A DNA stretch of 64,000 bases from Leptolyngbya ohadii IS1. Lineage in GTDB: Bacteria; Cyanobacteriota; Cyanobacteriia; Elainellales; Elainellaceae. How positions within the stretch are numbered: the stretch's first letter is position 1; the number at the start of each line of letters is the position of its first letter. Positions 1-13,900 of the stretch are shown here, piece by piece. The stretch covers positions 62,001 through 126,000 of the forward strand of contig NZ_NKFP01000001.1 in assembly GCF_002215035.1 (NCBI RefSeq), read 5' to 3'. The notes beneath the pieces are model-generated. The model searched no databases. It saw only the letters and a list, made by a program, of their open reading frames with translations, and was not told the origin of the DNA. Position numbers and translations under genes: made by a program.

Positions 1-1920
1 CATACGCTGACGGATGGACAAACTGTTCGCTATGAGGCGAGAAGCAATCGGGCGATCGGCGGCTTGAGCAATCAGGGAATCTACACCGTTAATGTGATCG
101 ACGGCAGGACGGTTAGACTCCTCCAGGGCGGCAAAGTTGTTGACTTGACGACTGATAGCCTGGGCGAACATGCTCTCGTTCCTGTGCTGGCATTCCCTAC
201 GGAAAATGGTTCCGGCAACGTCAACATTACGAACGATACGATTACCTTTGCAGGCAAGCATTTCCTACAAACAGGCGACAAGATTGACTACTACAGAACG
301 CTAGACGGTAGCCGTCCGGTCGGCGGCACGTTCGATACGCTGAACACTAGCCCAGACGTTTATCCGTTCTTTGTGATTCGGGTGAGCGATACGGAAATCA
401 AACTGGCGAAGACCCGCCCTGATGCCCTCGGTCATAAATCGCTTGACCTGACGAGTATTGGTCGCGGAATGCAAACGATGACGCTGGTGGAGCGAGCAGA
501 TGGCGATCGGTCTAATCTAACGTTCCAGTTACCCTCTACCCTCTCTGCAAGCGGCAGTACGCTGACCCTCAACTACGCCCACGGTTTCCAGACAGGACAG
601 GGTGTGGTGCTGCAAATTGACTCTACTGCCTCGGTGCCCAAATCGCCGCTGAGGGGTCTGGTTGCGGACGTTTACACTTCCCAGGCGCGGGTCTACCGTC
701 CCAACGAGGAGAAGACTTACTACGTCAAGCGGATTTCCGACACCAAATTCCAGCTTGCGGAAACGTTAGCAGATCTGCAAAACGGCAATTTCATCAGTCT
801 CTCAACGATTTCTGGCGCATCCAAGTATCGCTTTATGCCCACCTATCACTTCGCGCCTTCGGGAACGACAGTGGTAGACGTAGCAAACGACCAGATCATC
901 ATCGAAGCAGGACACGGCTTCAGCGATGGCGCACAGGTGAAGTATGAGGTGCCTGCTGACGAAACGGCAATCGGCGGACTAACTGCGGGTGAAACCTACT
1001 ACGTCAAGCGGATTAGCAGCACTGCGATTCAACTCACCAGTTCCGTGGGCGGTGCAGCCGTAAATCTGACGAGCGATGGGCATGGCAATCATACCTTCAC
1101 GCAGGTTGCCGCTACCTTTGAGGCACAGAACCGCTTACAGGTTGATATCAATGCCAATACGGTGCTGTTCTCTACGGCGCATGGTTTAACCGATGGCACC
1201 GCAATTCGCTATGAAGTTCCAGTCGGACAAAGGGCGATCGGCGGATTAACCGCAGGACAAACCTACTATGTGAAACGGGTCAGCGACACGGCAATTCAGC
1301 TCACCAGTTCCGCAGGAGGCGCGATCGTCGATCTGACGAGTGACGGGGAAGGCATTCAGCAGTTTACTCGCGTTGCCACCACCTTCCTGGCACAAAATAC
1401 GCTGCGGGTGAATGTTGCTCAAGATCAGATTCAGTTTGCCTCTGCCCACGGCTTAAAGGATGGTGCGGAAGTTCGCTACGAGCTAGATGCGGGACAAACG
1501 GCGATCGACGGCTTAACACCAGGACAAATCTACTATGTGAAGCGGGTCAGCGACACGGCAATCCAGCTGCTCTCGGCTCCGGGCGGCAGCGTGATGGATC
1601 TCAAGAGCGACGGACGCGGAAACCATCGTCTGGTACAAACGGGCGCAACCTTCAATGCCGATAATCAGATTGCGATTGATATCAATACCGACACGATTTT
1701 CCTGCCGAGTTCTGCGGATCTCAAGGTGGGTGATGAAGTAATCTACCGAACTGGAGGTACAGCGGCGATCGGTGGGTTGCAGGACGGCACGAAGTATTAT
1801 GTCGTTTCCCTTCAGGGCAATGGGGCGAAACTTGCTACCAATCCGAAGGGCACAGCAATTAATCTGACTTCTGCGGGGGGTGCAGGGAATCATCAGTTCA
1901 TTCAGTCCGGCGTGGAGTTC
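1..1920 (+). repeat. N-terminal 89-aa (267-bp) tandem repeats
   Basis: The TACTAY codons of the YYVKR motif fall at 997, 1264 and 1531, exactly 267 bp apart. More divergent units precede them (base 1 onward, ~720) and follow them (~1795). Conserved positions are HGLxDGxxxRYE, AIGGLTxGxxYYVKR and LTSDGxG. The array continues beyond the left edge. Confidence 0.9.
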
Positions 1921-4900
1921 CTGACCGCTAACGATACGGCAGAACAGCGTCGTGCAGCCGCAGTTGCATTGGCAGAGCGCCTGAGCCGCGACCTGGGCGT
2001 AACGGTGAACTTAACGGCAGGAAATGCCACTTCGACGAATGATCCTGCGGCGGCAAATAGTGCGATCGCCAGCGGTCGGAATGTGACGTTCCGCAATATT
2101 GATCTCACCTACGACGAACAGCAGCTTAAGAAGACCAAACTACTGGCGGGCATTACCAACGGCTATGCCTTTATGGGCAGCGGATTCAAGATTCCTGATC
2201 CGGTGAATCCACTGCCGAATCCCGATGAAGTGGGTATTAAGCTCAGCAATATTAATCTAGGTCTGGCGCTGTTTAAGACGATCGACTTCAGCCAGCCTAC
2301 TGCTCCATCCAAGATGGGCTATGCCTTGACCGGAGATGGAGACGCGGCGATCGTTGGCGTTTCTGATCTGATTTTGAAAGGTAAGCTAGACGTTCAAGTG
2401 AACCGCAGTGGACAGATTGTTGAAGAAGCAATTACCATACCAGGCGGCACGATCGAAGTTGACTTCCAGCAGCCCGATGATCTGATTCGGATCAAGGGTT
2501 CTGCGGAGCTGCAAATCAGCGATTATGTCAGCCTCAACGGCAACTTTAACTTCGAGAAGACAACCAGCCAGCTAACGATCGGCGGCAGCGATATTAATGC
2601 CTTTGTAGGCATTGGTTTGAAGACACCGACGAATCAGTCTGATGATATTGGCGTAAAACTCAGTAAGAGTAGCTTCAACTTCACCCTTAACAGCGACAGA
2701 AGCTATGACTATGATGCCGCAGGCACCGTTTCAACCGTTAACCTTGATCCGCTCAAGCTGACTGGCACTGCCACTGCAAAAGGGGATAGCAAAGGAAATC
2801 TGAGTGTTGCGCTAAACGATTTGGATTTGACCCTGAGCGATTACGTCAACTTGAAAGGCGACTTCACTTACTCAGTAGCGAAAGGTGCAACGGGCGACAC
2901 GATTAAAGTAGGCGGCAGTGATATTTCAGCTTTTGTCGGGATCGGTGCTGCGACACCAGTAGAGACGGACGACATCGGATTGCAACTCAGCAAGTCTGCC
3001 TTCAACTTCACCTACAACCCTGATAAGACCTACGACTACGATGCAACAGGTAGCGTTTCAACAGTCAACCTTGACTTTCTGAAACTCAATGGTACTGCCA
3101 CTGCAAAAGGGGACAGCAAGGGCAATCTCAGCGTTGGGCTGAAGGGTCTGGATTTGACTTTGGGGGATTATGTCAACCTGAAGGGCGACTTCAACTATTC
3201 AGTTGCTAAGGGCACCAAAGGCGACACGATCAAGGTGGGGGGTAACGATATCTCAGCCTTTATGGGGATCGGTGCGGCAACCCCAGTGACTACGGATGAT
3301 ATGGGCTTAAAGGTCGAGAAATCCGCCTTTAACTTCACCTACAACCCGGACAAAACTTATCAGTACGACTTTGGGGGTTCGGTTGCAGCGGTTGGGATGA
3401 GTCCACTCACCCTATCAGGCAATGTAGCGGCAAATGGTGACAACAATTCGGTGAAGGCGAAGCTAACGGGACTCGATTTGAGTGTGTCCAGCTACGCGAA
3501 ACTGAAGGGCGATTTTGACTTCTCGATCGCCTCAGAATCCACAACACAGATCATCAATCTGGGCGCAACCAATGGATCAGTCTCCCTGGGTGCAGGTGGT
3601 GTTGGCTTAGACCTGAAGAACATCACAGGCAGCTTACAGGTTCGGAAGCCGCTAAATGGAACAAGCTCTGTTGCTTATGCGATCGACGGTGACGTTGCTC
3701 TGACGGGCATCACTGCGCTCACGGCGGGCGGAAAGGTCAGCGCTCAATACAATGAAGCTCCCTTCGATGTCGTTTTGGGCAGCAGGACGATCGCGGCTAA
3801 AACTAATCAGGTTGCAGGCAAGGATATCAAACTTGGCATTACAGCTTTCAGCCAACTCAAGAGTGAAATTAGCGGAGATGTTCTCTTTAAACTCCGGGAT
3901 ACTGACGGTGCAATTCTGGCTGCGGTTCAAAATGCAAGTGCTGAAGTCAACTTAGGCAATATCAGTATCGGAGGTTCAGCTGATGGCAGCGGTGGAGACA
4001 GCGGACTGGTTACAGGCAGGATAACAAACGGCAATTTAGGACTTGTGCTGCTGAAGAACGGACAGTACGCGCTTAAAGGTTCCGCATCCGCCAGTCTGAT
4101 CTTGAAAGGAACGATCGAAGTCGGTGGCGATATTGGTATCGAAGTCGCCGACATTGATAACGTCAAGTACGGTGCGACCAATCCGTTTAGCATCAATGAA
4201 TCGATCGCGATTGGCAATCAATCTCTTAAAGTTGACTTCAAGGATCTCATAAATGATGTCTTTGAATTCAAAACCAGCAATCTCTACATCGATCTCATCC
4301 TCACAGACGTGATTAAGTCTGCGCTTCGCAGTGCGGCTGGAACCCTGGATGGCGTTAAGAAGAGTCTGGTGCCGGAATACAAGGATGGCAAGCTGATTTC
4401 TGGGAATGAAAGCCTTCTGTCCTACACCATTCCGATCGCCGATACTTCGCTAGATCAAATCCTGGGGGTCAGTAACTATTTGAACCTTGGGGCATCCGTT
4501 AATCGCTATCTTGATAAGCCCACGGCTCCCGGTGCAAATCAAACCCTGCTGGGCTTAATGGCTTTCCTCAAGGAAGATTGGCTGAAGACGCTGCCGGTTT
4601 ATGAGGGCTTAGACTTCATCTATGACAAGAATAATAAGACTCTTGCTCTGACCTATAAATCAACCGCAACCTACAAAACCAGCCTTGACTTTAATCTGGG
4701 CGCAGAGGCGAAGCGATTCGGGCTAGAAGTGACTGGCAAGGCAACGGTTGAACTGGAAGTCAATGCTGGAATCGACTTTGCGCTGAAATTCGGCTGGGGA
4801 AGCGGTACCACAACTGACTTTACGCTCAACAATCTCAACTTCAACGCATCTGCCAGTGCGAAGGATCTGGTCTTTGGAGCGTACTTTGGACCTCTAGAAG

Positions 4901-7900
4901 CCAGTCTCGGCTCCCATGATACAGATAAGAAGAAAGGCGAGGTTTCGCTGGCGATCGGCGGCGGTCTAACCTATACGGATCATGACAACAATCCATCAAC
5001 GCCTAAAAAGTTTGATTTCAAGGTAGACAACGGCGGCACTCTCAATGCAACGCTCCCGCTCTATGCGTCCCTGGCAGGAACCCAAATCCCGAAAGACCCA
5101 ACCAAACCGCCTACTGTTCTCCTGAACGGCTCCATCTTCAAGCAGGATGCAGGCAAGCTAGTTCCTGGCGACTTCACTTTCAAAACCGAAAACTTCGATG
5201 ATCTGCTCAACTTCCGGAACTTCAGCATCGTAGACCTGGTGTTGATGTTCAAGAATGCCGTGACGTGGGCGGAGCAATATCGAGACTATGAAGTGATGGG
5301 CACCACAATCCCATTCGTGGATGTCTCATTGGGAGAAGCGCTTGACTTCGCATCCGCAATTAATGACAGCGTTCTCTCTAAAATCGACTTCTACAAGCCC
5401 AGAAAAGATCTCCTGAATGGAACAGGTGGCAAGCTGGCGAAAGTAGAGCTACTGTCGGGCACTGGTGGCGTACTGGCAGATATTACCGATAATGGTCAGC
5501 AAATTAAACGCCTAACGGTCAGCAGCACCACTTTCAATACGTCTCTTAAGGGCAAGCACATTTCGCTAGACGGTGTCGGCGTTTTCCAGATTGTTGCAGT
5601 TAACGGCTCAAGCCTGGATTTAGTGCAGATCCAGGGACAGCCCGAAGCGACCGCACTTGATGGTTCTAGCGAAGCCAGTAACTTTAGCGCACTCAGTAGC
5701 CCTGACGAATTGAGTGGTCCTATCCCGCTGGATAGCACTGGCGATGTGGGTGTTCTTCAATTAGCTGCCCTCAGTGACTCCAGCCTGGAGCAAACTCAGA
5801 CAGCAGAGCAGTCTGGAACGGCTGCACTCAGTAGTCTTAACTTCGTTATTTATGAGCCGGAAACAGAAGTTCGACGTTTGACTGATACAAGTAAGACGTT
5901 TAACGCAGACTACAAAGGAAAATACATCACCCTAGACGGTGTTGGCATCTTCCAGATCACAGCAGTCAACGGCTCCAGTCTAGATCTGCGTGAGGTGAAT
6001 GACGCTCAAACAGTGCTGTTCAAGGCGATCGAGAATCCCAATTTGAACAGCCTGGGCTATACCATTCATGAAAAGCAGGAGATGATTCGCAGTCTCCAGG
6101 AGTTTGTAGTTGCGGTTAACAAATCAGGGCTGCTGCCATTCAATGTGCCGTTGAGCTATGACCCAGAGGCGAACATCTTCAAAATTCCGCTTTCCTTCGA
6201 CTACAACGTTCCGGTTCTCAGCGATCTCCCCCTTAACTTTGGAACCAAGTTAGGAGATCTTTCCCTATCGACCAGTTCCAAGGCATCCCTGAGAGCAGGA
6301 TTGAAGGGTCAAATCGATTTCCTGGTTGACTTCAAGGGGCGTCCCCTGACAGATGCGGCTGGCAACGCCCTCAAAGATGGTCAGGGAAATACGCTTACCA
6401 GTTTCCAGCTTTTCCTCGACAACGTGAAGTTACAGGGGGATGTCAACTTTGATATTAAGGATTTGGAGGTTGCAGCGAAGCTTGGCTTCTTGGGCTTAAC
6501 GGCTGGGGGCGCAGGAACCGGATCGGCAGTTCATGTCGGTGCTTCGATTACGACGGGGCTGGCGGGTCGGCAGAACCTGAGCAACTTGCTGGATGGTGAA
6601 GCTCTGGTTGGCGGTCAAATTAAACCAATCAAAGATGCCCTCTATCTCAACTTTGCGGGTGATGCCTATGCCCGATTGAGAGGATTAAAGGTCAATGCCG
6701 GAGTAGGAGAATTTACGATCTCGCCGAGCGTAGAATTGGGCGTCTATGTGCCTAACCTGCTCAATCCGAAGGGTGTCCAGACTGTTACACAGCCGATCGG
6801 TCAGGCATTTGATTTGAAGGCGCAAATTGCTGCCAATACGATCAAGAATGAAGGCATCGTGGTCGTCCTGCCGGATATTGCGGATCTACTAAGCTTCAGG
6901 AATCTCAGCTTCTCGGATATCATTCGCGGCTTGCGGGCAGGCATTGACTTCCTGAATGATTCGTTAGCCGATCAGCCCTTCTACACTGCATCGATCCCCG
7001 TCATCGATCGCTCCTTGAAGGAGACGTTTACCTTCATGGACGATATTGCTGCCAAGATTCAGTTGGTAGCAGATAATCCTGCCGGGGCGCTGCAAGAAGT
7101 AGAATCCACGATCGAACGTATTTTAGGTCTGAAGGACAACAACACCTTACCGCCTCAGCAGCAGCAGTTCTCGCTTTATCTGAAGGACAACATCCTAAAC
7201 CTGCATTTCGGGTGGCAAGCCCTGTTCTCGCAGACCTTTGGCTTCACGCTGGATCTGGAAACGCTGAAGGAGCTGTCGGGCAATACAGGTTCAGCGGCAC
7301 TGGACGCGATCGGTTCGCTGGTAGATATCAACAGCAAAGCAACAATTTCACTGGAGGCGATCGCCAAACTCAACTTTGATATCGGTATCAGCCTCGACAG
7401 CCTGAAGGAAGGTAAACCGGGCATCTTCCTGTACGATTACGACACCACAACAGGTTTGGGAACCCATGCCCAGGTGGGAGTTCGTTTAGCCAGCAGCGAT
7501 CTGAACCTGAACTTCAAAGTGGGTCCCATGAATTTGGGCACCAAGGGCGCAACAGTGGTTCTGGATGCAGATGGCAATATTGCCACAAAGGACTACGCCG
7601 GACTGATTGCAGGAATTGACCAGAAAGCCGGAACCCTGCCCGACGATGGCAAATTCTACATTGGCAAAGAGAGCTTTAAGGACAACTTCAGCGCCAAGCT
7701 CGTAGGCGGCTTCAATATCAACCTGCCGATTTACATCGATGTGTTTGGTTTCCGCAAGGATCTCAAAGATCCGCTGAGCGTAAAGACCAATCCGGCGTAT
7801 GGCGACCAGGGCTTGATGGAACTGTTCAAGAATATTGCGAACCGTCCGGATAAGAAGCCTCAGCCGATCGTCATGACCTTCCCGGATATTCGCGGAGCCT

Positions 7901-10900
7901 TCTCGCTACTGGGCGGCAACTTCTCTGTCCTGGCGCTCCTGAACGATCCCACGGTCATCATTGACGGTGTGGATTCAGCCGTGGGCGTTCTAGAAGACGT
8001 GATGGACTCCAATCTGGCTCAAGATATTCCGCTGATTGGGGATAAGCTGGCACGCGGTGCAGACTTCCTGCGAAACATTCGAGAGGGCGTCCTGGCAGAT
8101 CTGCGACGCAAACTGGACGGCAAGGGTAAAACGATCGAAATTATCCGACAAACCCTGTGGGATGTCCTCGGTCCCTCGAAGCTGAATTTGCTGCTCGATC
8201 GTAATAGCGATAACCGTTTGACAATCGATGACGTGGTGGTCGGCTGGTACGACATCAAGGGCAATCTCCTGGGCGAATGGAAAGTTGGTGGCGATCTTCC
8301 CGACAAGGCAGATGCAATCCAGTTCGATGTGAGACTGGGCGGCAAAATTCTGGGCGCAGGATTAGATCTGCCTTTGGACTTCGACCTGCCGGGACTCAGC
8401 CTGGAAGTGGGCGGCGGCTTTAGCCTAGAAATGGGCTGGAGTTTCGACTTCGGCTTTGGTATCAGCGTCAGCGACACCTTCTACATCAGCACAAACAAAG
8501 ATCCGAGCAAGAAGGAATTACAGGTTGGCATTAGTGCCTTCCTGGACGGGGCACCCAATTCAGGTAAAGATTCACCCGAAAACGCAGAACTGTTTACTGC
8601 AAAAGGACAGCTGCTCTTCTTTGGTGCCAATCTGGTAGATAACAAACCCAATAACAGAGCCAGCGGCATCTATGGCGGTTTATCGCTGGATATTGTGGGC
8701 GATGCTCGCGGTCGTGTCACCTTTAATCGCTTGCTGTCCGGTAAGTTTGGCGAACTCTTCAAAGTTGACTTCGGTGTTAAGGCAAATCTGGATCTAGAAA
8801 CAACGCTAGGACTAGTTGATTTGCAGGGCAACGCGATCGGGGGAATGCCGCGTCTGCGGGGAGATCTGATCGTGAACTGGGATTGGCAGGTGGGCAAAGC
8901 CTTCTTGTCTCCTGGAGTCAGCATCAAGAACCTGGAAGCGGATCTGGGCAGCTATGTTAGCGGGTTCCTTCAGCCGATCGCCGAAAAAATGCGGGACACG
9001 CTGAAGCCTGTGATGCCGATCGTAGATGTCCTGACCCAGAAAGTACCGGGGCTAAGCATCATTACCTCGGACGATACCGTGAAGGGACTGATCAATCTCC
9101 TAATGCAGCTCAAGGGCTACAAACCGATCGACTGGTCGTTTATTGATGCCGCGAAGAAGATTTACGGACTGATAGATGTGATCGCAGGCATGGATAAGAG
9201 CGAATCCTGGCTGCCCCTGGGCGACATCATGGGATTAGGAACAGCCAAGCCTACTTCTGCGGCAACCACTCAGCCTTTACCCGCTAGCTTCAAGGAGCTA
9301 GAAGCAAAAATTGACCAGAATACAAAGGTTCCACCTCCCCCCGGTGGCTTGGTCAAAACCCCGCGTTCTGGCTTCCAGGTCTTCCCGTATCTGAAGGACA
9401 TTTCCAACTGGATGAAGATCCTCAGTGGCGGCGATGCAACCCTGTTCACCTATGAGATGCCGCTGCTGCAATTCCAGGCTGAATTAAAAGTCCTTCTGTT
9501 TAGCTACGGAATTCCGGATATTGCCTCGATCGACATCAATGCAATTGCCAGACTTTCTGCAATGGCAGATCTGGGCTTCGGCTACGACACCTATGGCATC
9601 CGAAAGGCGATCGATACAGGCAACCCACTATACGCCCTGGACGGTCTGTATGTAATGGACTGGGATATGAAGGGACAGGAGAAGCCAGAATTCAAGTTCA
9701 AAGGCTCGATCGGTATTCAGGGTGAATTGGATGTCTTTGTCGCTAGCATTGCCGCAGAAGGACTGATTAGCCTCAACGTGGACATCGATTTGCAGGATAT
9801 CGAGAAACCCACGCTCTCGAAGGATGCGGAAGGCAACATCACGGGACAAACCTGGAAGGGAGACGGTAAGATTCGCGGCTCAGAAATTCTTACGATGCTG
9901 ACCTACGAGCCAAACGCATCTAACTTGTTTGGTGTTCGTAACTTGTTCAACATTGATGGCAGTATCAACTTTGAGCTAAACCTCGTTGGACAGGCTTTCG
10001 GCTTTGGCTTCCACCAAAATCTACTGAATGTGGAGCTATTCCGATTCCGTTTCGATGCACCGAAAGTTCAGCCGATCCTGGCAGAGGTGATTGATGGCGT
10101 CCTCTACCTCAACATGGGAGACCGGGCGAGCAAGCGTAAGTATGGTGATCTGAAGGATGGCGGCGAAGCCTTCTACCTCCACAAGGACAAGTCCGGCAAG
10201 ATCGGTGTTGAGTTTGATGGATACTATCAGCTCTACAGCGGCTTCACGAAGATTGTTGCGCGTGGGGGTGCCGGAGACGACACGATCATTACATCCCCCA
10301 ACATTGGTATTGTCGTTGAGCTCTATGGGGGCGATGGTAACGACACCCTGTCCACGGGCAGCGCAGGCGGTCGCCTAGAAGGAGGTAGTGGAAATGACAC
10401 GCTAGATGCGTCGAGGAGTACCAGCAGCACCACAATTATCGGCGGTGACGGAGACGATGTCCTAAAAGGCGGCAAGGGTGCCGATCGCTTGATTGGCGGT
10501 GACGGTGAGGACAAATTAAGTGCAGGCGCAGGCGATGACTTCCTGGATGGAGGTAGCGGTGGAGATACGATCGATGGCGGTGAAGGCAACGATTTCTCTG
10601 TCATGGATAAGGAGTTCGGACGCGATCGCTGGGCAGACAGCAAAGGCGGCAGCGTCTACGATTTCACCCAAATTAACGAAGACCTCGAAATCTATATCAG
10701 TCAGCTCAGCATCACCGTTAGGAGAAAAGGCACCGACAACGAACTCAAAGTTACAGGAGCAGATTCGGTAACGGCTCTGGCAAACCTGAGGCTCGGCAGC
10801 GGGGACGACAAGATTACGATTACGCGCCGCAGTCTCACGCAGTTCCTTGATATTGATTTCGGTGGCGGCTTTGACCAGCTGATTATTGAAGACGTGGGCA

Positions 10901-13900
10901 CCCAGACAGGCGGTTTGGACGACACGCTGATTACCGGACTGGGCATGGGCGGTACGATCAAATACCGCAACCTGGAAGACCTGAGCATTCAGCTCGGCTC
11001 CAACAGCGACATCTTCAACGTAAAGACAACCCATAGTGGCGTTACTACGCTGAGTACGGGAGCCGGAATTGACACGGTGACAGTGAAGACAACAGCAGGT
11101 GACACCTACATCAACACCGAAGACGATGAGGACATTCTGACGATCGAGAATACCGGAGCGAATACCAAAACCTATGTGGATATGGGTCGAGGCAACGATT
11201 TGACTTCTGTTCTAACGATCGATGGGGAAACCAAGATTGACGGAGCAGAGGGCGATGATATTGTCCTGGTTAGCAATACAAAATCGCAGGCAGAGGGAAT
11301 CCGCAGTCGTCTAACCGTGAAGGGAGGCTTAGGGACAGATACGCTGAATCTCTCTGACTTTGGCGAAACGGCTGACTCAACGGGAGTTCTAACTGATTCT
11401 CAGATTCGAGGTCTGGGCATGGCTGGCATGATCGACTACGGAACGGTTGATGTTCTGTCAATCGATCTCGGCTCAGGACACGATAATTTCACTGTCCTCA
11501 GCACCCACCGGACGCAGACCTACATCAATATGGGGCGCGGCGCGGATACGGTCTTTATCGAAACGATTTCGGGCGAGACAACCGTGAAGTCGGGTGCAGA
11601 CGACGATATTATTCACGTCCGCAACGACAAGGATCTGCTGGATCAGATTGCGGCACAGCTCATCCTCCAGGGCGGCACGGGCAAAGACATCCTGAACGTC
11701 AGTGATGCGGGTGATACGACCAACAACACAGGCACGTTAACTAACAGCCGGATTGCAGGTCTGGACATGACGGGTCACATCGACTACGGTGCGTTTGAAC
11801 TGCTCGATCTGCGGTTGGGATCAGGTCAGGATAACTTCCGTGTGTTTAGCACCCACACTGCCATTACTCAAATCGATACGGGTTTGGGTAGCGACGTGGC
11901 GATCGTGGAAACCGTCTCAGGAGAAACGAACCTCAAGCTGAGCGATGGCGACGATGCAGCAACGGTTGGAACCCCCGATAAACTGCTGGACTTCATTAAT
12001 GCGGCGCTGGTCGTTCAGGGTGGCATCGGTCGCGATCAGCTCAACGTGGACGATTCGGGCGATCGCAATGACAATTCGGGTCGATTAACCGACAACCGCA
12101 TCACAGGGCTAGACATGAAGGGCTGGATTGACTATGGAATGTTTGAAACGTTTAGCCTCCAGCTTGGTTTAGGGAATGACGCACTGACGCTCGCCAATAC
12201 CCACACTGCGGCAACGCTAATCAATGGCTCGGCTGGGGATGATGCGATTCGGATCAATGCTGTGAGCGGCGAGACTACCCTGAAGACCGGACAGGGTGAT
12301 GATCTGATTACGCTGGGCAGCAGTAGCAACACCGTTGATCTGTTCAAGGCGCGGCTCGTCATTAGCGGTGAGGACGGTACGGATCTGCTGAATGTGGATG
12401 ATTCCGGCGATCGCACAGACAACAGCGGTGAGATCATAGACAACCGAATTATCGGGTTAGGCATGACCAACCCCGTCGAATATTCGGAGGTTGAAGCAGT
12501 CGCCATCCTGCTGGGTCAAGGACACGATACGTTCACGATTCGAGCAAACAATACAGATTCAGCCTTCCTGGATACCGGAAGTGGAAATGATTTGATCAAC
12601 GTTGAATCCATTCGCGGCGAGACTACGATCCGCGGTAGTGCTGGAGATGATGTGGTCAGGGTTCACAGCGCCGACCATCGTCTGGAGGATATTGCCGATC
12701 GCCTGGTAATTAGTGGGGGCACGGGTTCCGACATTGTGGAACTCAATGATTCCGGTGAAACCCAGGACAGCGAAGGCTTTATCGGCAACGGTCTGTTCTC
12801 TGGGTTGGGTGTGGCAGCAGCAATCGAATATGACGCAATTGAAGTTCTAGCAGTTCAGCTTGGAACAGGAGACGATCGCTTCCGGATTGACAGTAATCAA
12901 ACTGTTGAAGTGCAGCTTGATACAGCAGATGGGGACGACACGATTGAGGTTGAGTCTATCCGATCCACAACCTCCGTAAAGGCTGGGCTGGGCGATGACC
13001 TGATTAAGATTGCTGGCATTAACCAACGGTTGACTTCCATTCAGGGCAATTTCTCCGTCAACGGCGGACAGGGCAACGATCTCTTTACTCTGACCGACGC
13101 AGGCAACACGGCTGATACGGTGGGAACGCTGAGCAGCACCTCGATTATCGGACTGGGCATGGCGGGACAGGTGAAGTACGACGCGATCGAAAGCCTCACG
13201 ATTACTACCGGATCGGGACAGGATATCTTTACGATCGCCAGCACCGCTTCTGGACAAACCCAGATTGATACCGCTGCGGGCAATGATGTGGTCAACGTCT
13301 GGACTATTGCAGGTGAAACCACCGTTAAGACGGGGGCGGGTAGCGATATTGTGCAGATTGGCAATTCCAGCCAGTCCCTCAGCGGAGTTCAGCAGAATCT
13401 GGTGGTTCACGGGAATTCCGGTGACGATGCGCTACGGCTGGTCAACAGCGCTGCAACGACTCCCCAATCTGGTGCGTTGACCGATCACCAGATCGCCGAA
13501 TTGGGCATGGCTGGAGTCATCAAGTATGGTGCATTTGAACTACTAGATATCCAGCTTGGTTCCGCTAACGATGCCTTTAGAATACTAGACACGCACGCTG
13601 GGCAAACCCAGATTGATGCAGGAACAGGCAGCGATCGGGTTGATATTGAGGCAATTACAGGCGCAACGATTGTTAAAACGGGGGATGGGGATGACAACAT
13701 TGTGGTCAGCAACACCGCTCAGACCGTAAATACGATCGCCAACTCCCTGGTTATAAAAGGAGATGCCGGACAGGATACCCTGCTCATCAATGATTCAGGG
13801 GACAGTGCAGACAATACAGGCGATTTGGGCGAGCAAACCCTGGCTGGTTTGGGTCTGGCAAATACCATTAACTATGGCTCGATCGAGGTGATTGATATTC

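Noticed and set aside
10516-11034. 172-codon antisense ORF near the RTX block
   Set aside because: Opposite strand of a strong coding region; no independent evidence.
12847-13410. 187-codon antisense ORF over the 348-bp repeats
   Set aside because: Shadow of the repeat gene; low-complexity composition and overlaps a clearly coding frame.
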